64,000 nt of DNA from Niveispirillum lacus. Its GTDB lineage: Bacteria; Pseudomonadota; Alphaproteobacteria; Azospirillales; Azospirillaceae. Below, one piece after another: positions 41,445 through 50,654 of the stretch. A program made the position numbers and the translations under genes. Within the stretch, counting starts at the first letter, position 1. Every line of letters starts with the position of its first letter. The notes beneath the pieces were generated by a model that did not search any database, was not told the origin of the DNA, and saw only the letters and a list, made by a program, of their open reading frames with translations. Location: NCBI RefSeq assembly GCF_002251795.1, contig NZ_NOXU01000032.1:248001-312000 (forward strand), in the 5' to 3' direction.

Positions 41445-42707
41445 CTACCCCGCCAACCGCGCCAGCGTTTCCGCCAGCACCGCCGCCCCGGCATGGCAAT
41501 GTTCGGGGCTGGCATACTCCACCTCATTATGGCTGATCCCATCCCGGCAAGGGATGAAGATCATGCCCGTGGGGCAGCGCGGCGCCATGAATTTGGCGTC
41601 GTGATTGGCGCCCGACGGCATGTCACGGCTGGCATAGCCCAACCCTTCCGCCGCCTCGCGCACAGCATCCACCACGCCCGCGTCGAAATCCACGGGCGCC
41701 GTCGTACTGGTCTCCTTGACCACCACCTCACAGGGGCTGGCCAGGGAATGGATCAGCGGCGCCACCTGATCCCCGCGCTCCTTCACCAATTTTGCGTCAG
41801 GATGACGGAAGTCGATGGTGAAGATCACCTTGCCGGGCACGGTATTGGGCGAACCGGGCAGCACCTCAAACCGGCCGAACGTGCAGCGGATAACATCATC
41901 CGGGTCATACATCAGCTCGTTCAGCGCATTGACCATTTTCAGGGCCGTCTGGAACGCATCCTTGCGGGCGCCATGGGGCGTGGTGCCGGCATGGGCCTCC
42001 TGGCCCGTCACCTCCACCTGGAACCAGCGGCTACCCTGGATACCCTGCACCACGCCGATGGTCTTGCCCTCGGCCTCCAGGCGCGGCCCCTGCTCAATAT
42101 GCGCCTCAACATAGGCGGCGGCCGGCGATCCGAAATCGCGCACCGGCATGGCAGGCGCCAGGGCCAGCGTCTCGGCCAGCGCGTCACGCACGCTCACCCC
42201 TTTCGCATCGGTACAGGCCAGGACCATCTCCAGATCCATCTTGCCCGCAAATAAGGCCGATCCCATGCAATAGGGCTGGAAACGCGACCCTTCCTCATTG
42301 GTCCAGGCCACCACCTCCACCGCATGCTTGGTCACGGCACCTGCATCCTCCAGCGCCTCCAGCACCTCAAACCCCGCCAGCACGCCGTACACGCCGTCAT
42401 AGCGTCCGCCCGTTGGCTGGCTGTCCAGGTGGCTGCCCGTCATCACGGGCGGCAGGGTCGGGTCGCTGCCTTCGCGGCGCACATACAGGTTCCCGATCCC
42501 ATCGGTGGACACCGAAAATCCGCGCGCCGTGGCCCAACGGGTCAGCAGGGCACGGGCCAAGCCATCCTCACGGCTCAGCGCTTGGCGATTGACCCCACCC
42601 TTCTCCGTCGCCCCAATCTTCGCCATATCGGCCAGCCGTTGCGCCAACCGATCCCGGCTGACAAGGGCGGCGATAGAACCGAAGGACCGGTTGCTCGGAT
42701 AGGTCAT
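41445..42707 (-). CDS. Zn-dependent N-carbamoyl-L-amino acid / allantoate amidohydrolase
   Basis: A 420-residue M20-clan amidohydrolase of the HyuC/AllC/beta-ureidopropionase group. Metal-binding motifs are complete: GSHLDSQPTGGRYDGVYGVLAG, TNEEGSRFQP, HIEQGPRLE and SGANHDAKFMA. These enzymes split carbamoyl or ureido groups to give ammonia and CO2. The divergent xanthine dehydrogenase genes, 150 bp away, point to purine breakdown, so allantoate or ureidoglycolate is a plausible substrate; carbamoyl-amino acids or beta-ureidopropionate cannot be excluded. The ATG at 42707 is used; the longer frame starting at 42776 runs into the shared promoter region and has no ribosome site. Confidence 0.8.
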   Translation of the reverse strand: MTYPSNRSFGSIAALVSRDRLAQRLADMAKIGATEKGGVNRQALSREDGLARALLTRWATARGFSVSTDGIGNLYVRREGSDPTLPPVMTGSHLDSQPTGGRYDGVYGVLAGFEVLEALEDAGAVTKHAVEVVAWTNEEGSRFQPYCMGSALFAGKMDLEMVLACTDAKGVSVRDALAETLALAPAMPVRDFGSPAAAYVEAHIEQGPRLEAEGKTIGVVQGIQGSRWFQVEVTGQEAHAGTTPHGARKDAFQTALKMVNALNELMYDPDDVIRCTFGRFEVLPGSPNTVPGKVIFTIDFRHPDAKLVKERGDQVAPLIHSLASPCEVVVKETSTTAPVDFDAGVVDAVREAAEGLGYASRDMPSGANHDAKFMAPRCPTGMIFIPCRDGISHNEVEYASPEHCHAGAAVLAETLARLAG

Positions 42708-42856
42708 GCGTGGGAATCCCTGTTCAAGATCGTTTGTTTCACGGGGACGTTTCCGCCCCAGAACAAAATGTTGCATCGCATCATTGTTCTGTAAAGCGAC
42801 TTGACAGGGGCCGTTTCCTGTTCTGCCATGCTTTCTTTTGGAACGAATGGAACACC

Positions 42857-44338
42857 ATGGCCGATTGCGTCCGCTTCGTGCACCGGGGACAGGTGGTGAC
42901 CCTGTCCGATGTGCCGCCCACCCGCACCGTGCTGGATTACCTGCGCGAGGATCGGGGACGGCGCGGCACCAAGGAAGGCTGTAACGAGGGGGATTGCGGC
43001 GCCTGCACCATCGTGCTGGGCACGCGGGTCGGGGTGTTGGGCGTGACGGAGGCGGAAAGCATCCAGTACCGGGCCGTCAATGCCTGCATCCTGTTTGTCA
43101 CCGCCCTGGACGGCAAGGAGCTGGTGACGGTGGAGGATCTGGCCGGGCCCGACGGCACGCTCCACCCCATCCAGCAGGCCATGGTCGACCATCATGGCAG
43201 CCAGTGCGGCTTCTGCACGCCCGGCTTTGTCATGTCGCTGTTCGCGCTCTACCACACCGAGGCCGACCCCGACCGGCCACGCATCGACGCCGCCCTTGCG
43301 GGCAATCTCTGCCGTTGCACAGGCTATCGTCCCATCGTCGATGCTGCCCGCGCCATGGGCCGCGCGCCCGACACCTATACCGCCCAGATGACAGAAACCC
43401 TGGCTTTGCTGCGCAGCATAGAGCGCCACGAAACCCTGTCCCATCCCGGCGGCACGGCGTTTGCGCCCGCCACATCGGACCAGTTGGCCGATCTGCTGCT
43501 GGCCCATCCCGACGCCACCATCGTGGCCGGCGGCACCGATGTCGGGCTGTGGGTGACCAAGCAGATGCGCGACCTGGGCACCATCATCCATATTGGCGGC
43601 ATCAGCGATCTGGCGGGGATCACTCACACCAACGGCCAGATCAACATCGGCGCCACCGCGACCGTGACCGACGCGGCGGAGATTCTGTCCCGGCTCTACC
43701 CCGACCTGGGTGAGCTGTTCCGTCGCTATGGCTCTGAACAGGTGCGTAACTCCGCCACCCTGGGCGGCAATATCGCCAATGGCTCCCCCATTGGCGACAG
43801 CATGCCGGCCCTGATCGCCCTGGGCAGCACCCTGGTCCTGCGGCGCGGTGGCGTGACGCGCGAAATGCCGTTGCAGGATTTCTTCCTTTCCTATCGCAAG
43901 ACCGCGTTGCAGCCGGGCGAATTCGTGGCCGCCATCCGTGTGCCGGAACCCAGCGCCGACCGCCTGTTCGCCTGCTACAAGATCTCCAAACGCTTTGACC
44001 AGGATATCTCCGCCGTCATGGCCGGCTTCGGCCTGACCCTGAAAGACGGTATCGTGACAGAGGCCCGTCTGGCCTTCGGCGGCATGGCCGGCACGCCCAA
44101 GCGCGCCAGCCGCGCAGAGGCCGCCCTGATCGGTCGCCCCTTCGATGCGACATCCGCCAAGGAAGCCGCCGCTGCCTTGGCCCAGGATTTCCAACCCCTG
44201 ACCGACATGCGTGCCAGCGCCGATTACCGGCTGGTCACCGCCGGCAACCTGATCCTGAAATGGCAGATGGAGCAGGCCCTGCCCGCCACCGCCACCCGCG
44301 TGCCCGCCTTCGCCCGCGCCATCGGGGGTGCGGCATGA
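42857..44338 (+). CDS. xdhA: xanthine dehydrogenase small subunit (2Fe-2S and FAD)
   Basis: A 493-residue subunit. The plant-type [2Fe-2S] cluster is bound by Cys42, Cys47, Cys50 and Cys77 (GCNEGDCGAC); the second cluster by Cys117, Cys120, Cys152 and Cys154 (QCGFC, CRCTGYRP). An FAD domain follows from about residue 190 (ATIVAGGTDVGLWVTKQMRDLG, NSATLGGNIANGSPIGDSMP). With XdhB it oxidises hypoxanthine and xanthine to urate. The start MADCVRF at 42857 is chosen because homologous sequence begins there; the frame extends upstream to 42710 through the divergent promoter. It overlaps xdhB by four bases. Confidence 0.95.
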   Translation: MADCVRFVHRGQVVTLSDVPPTRTVLDYLREDRGRRGTKEGCNEGDCGACTIVLGTRVGVLGVTEAESIQYRAVNACILFVTALDGKELVTVEDLAGPDGTLHPIQQAMVDHHGSQCGFCTPGFVMSLFALYHTEADPDRPRIDAALAGNLCRCTGYRPIVDAARAMGRAPDTYTAQMTETLALLRSIERHETLSHPGGTAFAPATSDQLADLLLAHPDATIVAGGTDVGLWVTKQMRDLGTIIHIGGISDLAGITHTNGQINIGATATVTDAAEILSRLYPDLGELFRRYGSEQVRNSATLGGNIANGSPIGDSMPALIALGSTLVLRRGGVTREMPLQDFFLSYRKTALQPGEFVAAIRVPEPSADRLFACYKISKRFDQDISAVMAGFGLTLKDGIVTEARLAFGGMAGTPKRASRAEAALIGRPFDATSAKEAAAALAQDFQPLTDMRASADYRLVTAGNLILKWQMEQALPATATRVPAFARAIGGAA

Positions 44339-46665
44339 GTGCGCGTCCCCCTCGCAGCCCGGCACCCATCCCCTTCCCCGCCACGCATCAGAATATCCGC
44401 CATGACAGCGCCCCGCTGCATGTGGCGGGCACGGCACGCTATGTCGATGACATGCCGGAACCGCCGGGCCTGCTGCATGTGGCGCTGGGGCAGAGTGCCA
44501 AGGCGCATGCCCGCATCCTGTCCATGGACCTGTCTGCCGTGCGCACCTATCCTGGTGTCGTCGCCGTCCTGACCGCAGCCGATATTCCCGGTATGAACGA
44601 TGTCGGCCCCGTGGTGGCCGATGATCCCATCTTCGCCGAAAGTCTGGTCGAATATGTCGGACAAAGCCTGTTTGCCGTTGCTGCCACCACGCGTATCGCA
44701 GCCCGCGCGGCTGCACGGTTGGCCAAGGTCACTTATGAAGAACTGCCGGCGATCATCAGTATCGCCGACGCCCGCGCCACCGACAGCCACATTTTGCCGC
44801 CCAAGCGGGTGGAACGCGGCGACCCGCTGGGTACCTTGTCCACCTCTCCGCACCGGCTGTCGGGAAACCTCGCCATGGGCGGGCAGGATCATTTCTATCT
44901 GGAGGGCCAGATTTCCATGGCCATTCCGGGGGAGGATGGCGACATGCATGTCCTCTGCTCCACCCAGCACCCGTCAGAGGTACAGCATCTGGTCGCCCGC
45001 GCCCTGGGCCGTCCCGACAACCATGTCGTGGTGGAGGTGCGGCGCATGGGGGGCGGCTTCGGGGGCAAGGAAACACAAGCCAGCCTGTTCGCTGCGGTCG
45101 CCGCCCTGGTCGCCGACCGCACAGGCCGTCCGGCCAAGCTGCGCCTGGACCGCGACGATGACATGGTGATGACGGGCAAGCGCCATGATTTCGAGGTGGC
45201 CTATGATGTCGGCTTTGATGATCAGGGCCGTATCTTGGCCCTGGATATCATTCTGGAAAGCCGTTGCGGCATGTCGACGGACCTGTCGGGTGCCATCAAT
45301 GACCGCGCCATTTTCCATGCCGACAATTGCTATTACTTGGCCAACGTTCGCATCACCTCCTACCGTTATAAAACGCACACCGTCTCAAACACGGCCTTTC
45401 GCGGCTTCGGTGGGCCACAGGGGATGCTGGCGATTGAAGGCGTGGTTGATGACATCGCCCACCATCTAGGCCTGGACCCACTGTCGGTGCGCCGCGCCAA
45501 TCTCTATGGCGGGCCAGACCGCAACCTGACGCCCTATGGCATGAAGGTGGAGGATTTTATCGCCGACGGCCTGCTGGACCGGCTGGAATCCACCTCCTCC
45601 TACCAGGCGCGCCGCACCGCCATTGCCGCCTTTAACGCCGCCAGCCCTGTGTTGAAGCGCGGTATCGCGCTAACGCCCGTGAAGTTCGGCATCTCCTTCA
45701 CCACCTCCTTCCTTAATCAGGCCGGTGCCCTGATCCAGGTCTATAGCGATGGGTCGGTGCTGCTGAACCATGGCGGGACGGAGATGGGCCAGGGCCTCTA
45801 TACCAAGGTGGCGCAGGTGGTGGCCGATGTGTTCGGCATCGGGCTGGACCGGGTCCGCATCACCGCCACCCGTACCGACAAGGTGCCCAACACGTCGGCC
45901 ACCGCCGCCTCCGCCGGGGCCGATTTGAACGGTATGGCCAGTTTCAATGCCGCTCGCACCATCCGCGACCGACTGTCCGCCTTTATCGCCGCCCGCTGGG
46001 GGATAGAGCCATCTGCCTTGCGCTTTGCCAATGGCAAGGTGATGGCAAGCGACAACATCATCAGTTTTGATGATCTGGTGCGGCAGGCCTATCTGGCCCG
46101 CGTTTCCCTGTCGGCCACCGGATTCTACGCTACGCCCAAGATCGATGTGGATAAGGAAACCCTGATCGGCCGTCCCTTCTATTACTTCGCCTATGGTGCC
46201 GCCGTCTCCGAAGTCGTGATCGACACGCTGACCGGCGAGACTAAGCTGCTGGCCGTCGATATCCTGCATGATTGCGGCACCTCGCTGAACCCCGTGCTGG
46301 ACCGGGGACAGGTGGAAGGGGCCTATGTGCAGGGCATGGGCTGGCTGACCATGGAGGAACTGGTGTTCGATGCGGCGGGCCGCCTGCGCACCCATGCCCC
46401 CAGCACCTATAAGATCCCCGGCTGCGGCGACATTCCCGATCATTTCAAGGTCGATCTGGTAAACCAACCCAACCAGGAGGAGACCATCCACCGGTCAAAG
46501 GCCGTGGGCGAACCGCCCTTCATGCTGGCCATTTCCGCCTATCACGCCATCAAGGCCGCCGTGGCCGCATCGGGTGGCAATGGCCCCGTGAAGCTGGATG
46601 CGCCGGCCACACCTGAACGCGTCCTGATGGCGGTCCGGGCCCGTCAAGCCGGAGCCGGGGCATGA
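44335..46665 (+). CDS. xdhB: xanthine dehydrogenase large subunit (molybdopterin)
   Basis: A 776-residue molybdenum-cofactor subunit of the xanthine oxidase family. It begins at the ATGA overlap with xdhA. Motifs include the MPT-binding GGGFGGKE near residue 240, FRGFGGPQG near 357, the long NHGGTEMGQGLYTKVAQVVADVFG loop, and VGEPPFMLA near the C-terminus with the catalytic Glu. It forms the active site for hydroxylation of hypoxanthine and xanthine, passing electrons to XdhA. It overlaps xdhC by four bases, so all three genes are translationally coupled. Confidence 0.95.
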   Translation: MSARPPRSPAPIPFPATHQNIRHDSAPLHVAGTARYVDDMPEPPGLLHVALGQSAKAHARILSMDLSAVRTYPGVVAVLTAADIPGMNDVGPVVADDPIFAESLVEYVGQSLFAVAATTRIAARAAARLAKVTYEELPAIISIADARATDSHILPPKRVERGDPLGTLSTSPHRLSGNLAMGGQDHFYLEGQISMAIPGEDGDMHVLCSTQHPSEVQHLVARALGRPDNHVVVEVRRMGGGFGGKETQASLFAAVAALVADRTGRPAKLRLDRDDDMVMTGKRHDFEVAYDVGFDDQGRILALDIILESRCGMSTDLSGAINDRAIFHADNCYYLANVRITSYRYKTHTVSNTAFRGFGGPQGMLAIEGVVDDIAHHLGLDPLSVRRANLYGGPDRNLTPYGMKVEDFIADGLLDRLESTSSYQARRTAIAAFNAASPVLKRGIALTPVKFGISFTTSFLNQAGALIQVYSDGSVLLNHGGTEMGQGLYTKVAQVVADVFGIGLDRVRITATRTDKVPNTSATAASAGADLNGMASFNAARTIRDRLSAFIAARWGIEPSALRFANGKVMASDNIISFDDLVRQAYLARVSLSATGFYATPKIDVDKETLIGRPFYYFAYGAAVSEVVIDTLTGETKLLAVDILHDCGTSLNPVLDRGQVEGAYVQGMGWLTMEELVFDAAGRLRTHAPSTYKIPGCGDIPDHFKVDLVNQPNQEETIHRSKAVGEPPFMLAISAYHAIKAAVAASGGNGPVKLDAPATPERVLMAVRARQAGAGA

Positions 46666-47504
46666 ATGCGGACTGGATCACGGCTCTTGCCATCTGTCAG
46701 CGTGACGGGCGGGCCAGCGTGCTGGTCACCGTGACAGAGGTCGCGGGCTCCACCCCCCGCGCCGCCGGCACCAAGATGCTGGTCACCACCGATGCGCTCT
46801 ACGGCACCATCGGCGGCGGCGCATTGGAATTCACAGCCATCGAAACCGCCCGCGCCCTGCTGGACGATCATGTAACGGAATTACGCACACAATCGTATCC
46901 CCTTGGCCCCGCTCTGGGCCAGTGCTGCGGCGGGCATGTGAGCCTGCTGTTTGAACCGATCTGCCCACCCGCATTGCGTGTGGGCCTGTTCGGGGCCGGC
47001 CATGTGGCCAAGGCGTTGGTCGCCATCCTGGGCACGCTGCCAGCCAGGGTCACCTGGGTGGATAACCGTCCCGAGCTGTTTCCCGCCACCCTGCCCAACA
47101 ATGTCACAGCCCAGACTCTAGAGGATCCGACCTTGGCTGTGGGCGACGGGTACAGCCACATCCTGATCATGACCCATGACCATGCCCTTGATTATCGGCT
47201 TGTAAAAACTGCACTTTCTTTGTCCACATCCTCCTTTGTCGGGGTCATCGGGTCGAAGACCAAACGGGCGCGTTTCGCCTCGCGCCTGCGCGGCGATGGT
47301 CTGGACCCGGCCCGCCTCATCTGCCCGATCGGGCTTCCGGGGCTGAACGGCAAGCATCCGGGGGAGATCGCGGTGGCCGTTGCGGCACAGTTACTGAGCC
47401 CGCCCAACGCCGTCACCACGCCAAAACCAGCACCAGCGGGGGATGCCAACGGTTGTACCGGCTGCGCCACATCCTGTGGTATGCAGGATTATGACGATAT
47501 GTGA
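46662..47504 (+). CDS. xdhC: XdhC, molybdenum-cofactor insertion chaperone
   Basis: A 280-residue protein of the XdhC/CoxI family, which binds sulfurated molybdenum cofactor and loads it into XdhB. The N-terminal XdhC_CoxI part (VTVTEVAGSTPRAAGTKMLV, GTIGGGALEF, LGPALGQCCGGHVSLLFEP) contains the conserved Cys pair, and a Rossmann-like C-terminal part (VGLFGAGHVAKALVAILG, FVGVIGSKTKRARFASRL) follows. It overlaps xdhB and ends the operon. The Cys-rich tail (GCTGCATSCGMQ) is unusual and may bind metal. Confidence 0.92.
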   Translation: MNADWITALAICQRDGRASVLVTVTEVAGSTPRAAGTKMLVTTDALYGTIGGGALEFTAIETARALLDDHVTELRTQSYPLGPALGQCCGGHVSLLFEPICPPALRVGLFGAGHVAKALVAILGTLPARVTWVDNRPELFPATLPNNVTAQTLEDPTLAVGDGYSHILIMTHDHALDYRLVKTALSLSTSSFVGVIGSKTKRARFASRLRGDGLDPARLICPIGLPGLNGKHPGEIAVAVAAQLLSPPNAVTTPKPAPAGDANGCTGCATSCGMQDYDDM

Positions 47505-47690
47505 ACCGGTACTGCTGCGGCGCAACATAAACGCATAACTTATCCTCTGGCGGTAACGGAATTACAGGCGTACGCTACCTTCATAAGCGAACCGTTGGCC
47601 CAGCGGGACCTGCGGCACCTGGGGGAAATGATCGAGCAAGGCAATCATGACGGCCGGCGCCTGCTACCGTCCAGCTTTGTGAGGATCGCA

Positions 47691-48083
47691 ATGAAGAACC
47701 TGTTGTCTGCCTTGCTCCTTTCCATGTTCGTTCTGACCACCGGCAACCCGGTACTGGCCGATGTCGCAAGTTTGAACGCTGCCTGCGGCGGCCTGCCTGC
47801 GGCGCCATCCGTTACCAGAGGCGACAGCGCAGACGAAACGGCGATGCGCACCTACGGGGCGGGCATGCGGGCGTACACAGGTCAACTGATGACCTACCTC
47901 ACCTGTTTGGATGAACACCCCGCCAGTCCAGCAGAAATGGCGTCTGCCGCCTATCGACGGGACGTCATCAGCCATCGCCAGCAGGTGGTTGATCAACTGG
48001 AGCGCACAGTCAGCCGCTTCAATATTGAACTGCGCGCCTTCAAAGCCCGGCAGTCACAGGTGGCGTCAGTGCCCTCGCCCTAA
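47691..48083 (+). CDS. small secreted protein of unknown function
   Basis: A 130-residue protein. The ATG at 47691 has GAGGA six to seven bases upstream and begins a clear signal peptide (MKNLLSALLLSMFVLTTGNPVLA). The mature part has two cysteines (ACGG and TCLDEHP), which could form a disulfide, and a helical C-terminal half rich in Gln and Arg (RRDVISHRQQVVDQLERTVSRFNIELRAFKARQ). I do not recognise the family. It lies alone between xdhC and the GH51 gene. Confidence 0.7.
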   Translation: MKNLLSALLLSMFVLTTGNPVLADVASLNAACGGLPAAPSVTRGDSADETAMRTYGAGMRAYTGQLMTYLTCLDEHPASPAEMASAAYRRDVISHRQQVVDQLERTVSRFNIELRAFKARQSQVASVPSP

Positions 48084-48126
48084 GGCACGCGCGGTCTGGC
48101 GCGCTGGTGCCGTTGCTGCCGAGAGA

Positions 48127-48140
48127 TTTTATAATATAAT
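48127..48140 (+). promoter_or_regulatory. AT-rich -10-like region upstream of GH51 gene
   Basis: The stretch TTTTATAATATAAT contains two overlapping TATAAT-like hexamers in an otherwise GC-rich gap, about 80 bp before the GH51 start. No convincing -35 or operator is visible. Confidence 0.4.
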
Positions 48141-48219
48141 CGTACTAATATGCTGCCTCCGCCGCTGAATCCGGTTAGCATGCCCATCACAATGTGGAAC
48201 GTGCGGGGGAGGAAAACGC

Positions 48220-49785
48220 ATGAAAACTTTGCGCCAAAGTTTGGCCCTGTGCCTTGGGCTGTTAACCGCCACCCCGGTCTGGGGACAGGAAGCCACTGTC
48301 ACGATCAATGCAGCGCAGCCCGGTCCGATCCTGGCCCCTGAAATCCAGGGACAGTTTGCCGAACATCTGGGCCGCCTGATTTATGAAGGCATCTGGGTGG
48401 GGGAAAAATCCGCTATCCCCAATGTTCGGGGGTATCGCAAAGATGTGTTGGAGGCCCTAAAGGCGATCCGTGTTCCTCTGATCCGCTGGCCTGGCGGTTG
48501 TTTTGCGGATGAATATCACTGGCGTGACGGAATCGGCCCCAGACATAAACGGCCGGTCGGCGTGAACACCAATTGGGGCGGTGTTGAAGAAAACAACGCC
48601 TTCGGCACCCATGAATTCATGGAGTATGCCGAGCTGGTCGGCGCAAAAACCTATGTCAATGGCAATATCGGCACCGGGTCCGCACGTGAAATGGCGGATT
48701 GGGTTGAATATATGACCAGTCCCTCCAACTCCACCTTGGCGCAGTTGCGGCGTGCCAATGGCCGGGACAAACCATGGACCCTGGACTGGTTCGCCATCGG
48801 CAACGAGACCTGGGGCTGTGGCGGCAACATGCGACCAGAATATTACACCGACCAGCTTCGACAGATCCGGACTTTCATTAAGCCCGCCCCTGGACAGCCG
48901 ACCAAAATCATTGCCAGTGGCGGCAATTCCGATGATCTGAAATGGACCGATGTTGTGATGGCCGGTTCTGCCAACATGATCGATGCCATCAGCCTCCACC
49001 ATTATGCTCTGCCCTCTTTCGGGCGAGCGACGCGCGGCACCTGGAAGGACAAGGGATCGGCAACCGACTTCGGCGAAAGCGACTGGTTCGCCTTGATGGT
49101 GACAGCAACGCAGATGGATGATCTGCTGACCAGACACAGCGCCGTCATGGACAAACATGACCCCAAGAAAAAGGTAGCGCTGATTGTCGATGAATGGGGC
49201 AACTGGTTTGACCCCACACCGGGCACAAATCCTGGCTTTCTGGAACAGCAGAACACGTTACGCGATGCCGTAACGGCCGCCGTCAACCTGAATATCTTCC
49301 ATAAACATGCTGGCCGTGTCCGCATGGCCAACATTGCGCAGATGGTCAATGTGCTGCAGGCCCTGATCTTGACCGACGGACCGAAGATGCTGTTGACACC
49401 CACTTATCATGTCTTTGACATGTACAAGGATTTCCAAGGTGCAACCCAGTTCCCGGTCACTGTGGCAGGGCCGAAATATACCTATGCGGAACGCAGTCTC
49501 CCCGCCATCAGCGCCTCATCAGCGCGAGCGAAGGATGGAAGCATCCTGGTTGCGCTGACCAACATCGACCCGAACAACACTGTTACCGCGACCGTTACCC
49601 TAGAGGGGGCGGCAGCGGCAACAATCTCCGGGCGTATCCTGACAGCACCAGCCATGAACAGCCATAACAGCTTCGGCCAAGCTGATGCTGTGAAACCTGC
49701 GGCATTCACAGGCGCGCGTATACAGGGTGGAGCCCTGTCGGTAACGCTGCCAGCCAAATCGGTAGTGGTTCTGACAGTTCGGTAA
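48220..49785 (+). CDS. secreted GH51 alpha-L-arabinofuranosidase
   Basis: A 521-residue GH51 enzyme with a signal peptide (MKTLRQSLALCLGLLTATPVWG), so it works in the periplasm or outside, whereas many GH51 enzymes are cytoplasmic. Motifs are complete: FAEHLGRLIYEGIWVG, RWPGGCFADEYHWRDGIGP, IGNETWGCGG with acid/base Glu196 and VDEWGNWFDP with nucleophile Glu325. A C-terminal beta-sandwich ends the protein. It removes alpha-L-arabinofuranose from arabinan, arabinoxylan or arabinosylated xyloglucan. GGGGGAGGAAAACGC precedes the ATG. It is a single-gene unit followed by a strong hairpin. Confidence 0.92.
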   Translation: MKTLRQSLALCLGLLTATPVWGQEATVTINAAQPGPILAPEIQGQFAEHLGRLIYEGIWVGEKSAIPNVRGYRKDVLEALKAIRVPLIRWPGGCFADEYHWRDGIGPRHKRPVGVNTNWGGVEENNAFGTHEFMEYAELVGAKTYVNGNIGTGSAREMADWVEYMTSPSNSTLAQLRRANGRDKPWTLDWFAIGNETWGCGGNMRPEYYTDQLRQIRTFIKPAPGQPTKIIASGGNSDDLKWTDVVMAGSANMIDAISLHHYALPSFGRATRGTWKDKGSATDFGESDWFALMVTATQMDDLLTRHSAVMDKHDPKKKVALIVDEWGNWFDPTPGTNPGFLEQQNTLRDAVTAAVNLNIFHKHAGRVRMANIAQMVNVLQALILTDGPKMLLTPTYHVFDMYKDFQGATQFPVTVAGPKYTYAERSLPAISASSARAKDGSILVALTNIDPNNTVTATVTLEGAAAATISGRILTAPAMNSHNSFGQADAVKPAAFTGARIQGGALSVTLPAKSVVVLTVR

Positions 49786-49794
49786 CAAGGTCTG

Positions 49795-49827
49795 TCTGGG
49801 GGCGGTGGTCTGTGCACCGCCCCCAGA
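49795..49827. terminator. bidirectional hairpin between convergent genes
   Basis: A perfect 13-bp stem TCTGGGGGCGGTG / CACCGCCCCCAGA with a 7-nt loop lies between the GH51 gene and the convergent secreted-protein gene. There is no long T-run, so Rho may be needed. Confidence 0.6.
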
Positions 49828-49830
49828 TGC

Positions 49831-50409
49831 TTACTGATGCCCCCATGGCGCCGGCGGGGCAGAGACGGGATTGGTCAGGTCAAAAACCATACGCACCACC
49901 CGGCCTGGACGGGACAGTTCATAGGTAAAACGCCCCTGCCCCTGTTCCAGCGCCCAGACATTCTGCTGCGCGCCGGGCGGCAGCTTATTGTCGGCGAACA
50001 GGGTTTTGGAGAAGGCATCGGCAGGGAAGTCCTGGCGCGCCGCGGTGCCGGCCGCGATGGTGTCACCGCCATATTGCGTGACCTTATCCTCCGTCCCATC
50101 CTGATGGCGATGATCATGTTTCAGGCGCAGGCCATTGGCCGTGCGGGTCACGATCCAGGTGCGCGACCGGTCCTCGCCCACATGCAGGGGAATACGCACC
50201 TCCCCCGCCTTGCACTCACGCACATGCATGACCAGCCGCTTGCCCACAAACGGGTCATTGGCGGCGCCACCCTCGTTTGTGGTGATGGTACCCTCAAACG
50301 CCTTGCCGCACAGGGGCAACAGGGCGGCCAGGAAATCGTCCGCCGGGGCGGCCGCAGCAGGTAAAGCGGCCAGCAATGACAATGGCAGCAGTATATTTCG
50401 GATGTGCAT
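49831..50409 (-). CDS. conserved secreted protein, unknown function
   Basis: A 192-residue exported protein with signal peptide MHIRNILLPLSLLAALPAAA. The ATG at 50409 follows AGGTGGGG. The mature protein has two cysteines (LCGKAFEG, VRECKAGE), a KHDHRHQDGTED stretch rich in His and Asp, and beta-strand-like segments (LRLKHDHRH, RFTYELSRPGRVVRMVFDL). Similar stand-alone proteins are common in sphingomonads and caulobacters without assigned function. The His/Asp cluster could bind metal, which is a guess. It converges on GH51. Confidence 0.7.
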   Translation of the reverse strand: MHIRNILLPLSLLAALPAAAAPADDFLAALLPLCGKAFEGTITTNEGGAANDPFVGKRLVMHVRECKAGEVRIPLHVGEDRSRTWIVTRTANGLRLKHDHRHQDGTEDKVTQYGGDTIAAGTAARQDFPADAFSKTLFADNKLPPGAQQNVWALEQGQGRFTYELSRPGRVVRMVFDLTNPVSAPPAPWGHQ

Positions 50410-50471
50410 GGACCCCACCTTTATAATGATTATTGTTGAACCGAAACGAAATGACCCACCCCGCCATCTAT

Positions 50472-50613
50472 AGCGTGTTTCCGCTGACCGGAAACACGCT
50501 GTAGAGAATTCGTTTCCTCAAGCGCCGGCGCTGCATCCGCAGCTTGGCTTCACGCCGCATAGGCGGCGCTGCGGCAGTCGCCGCCGGCGCTGTTTCCGGT
50601 GAGCCGAAAACAG
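50472..50613. repeat. cluster of REP-like palindromes
   Basis: Three inverted repeats lie close together: AGCGTGTTTCCG / CGGAAACACGCT (perfect 12 bp, 50472-50500), the self-palindrome AGCGCCGGCGCT (50521-50532), and CTGTTTCCGG / CCGAAAACAG (9 of 10, 50590-50613). The first and last share a GTTTCCG core. Dispersed palindromes of this style are known from alphaproteobacterial intergenic DNA. They follow the thiolase gene and may protect its mRNA end. Confidence 0.65.
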
Positions 50614-50654
50614 CTCTGAGAGGTGGGCCGAACTTAACCGACGGATGATCCCGG

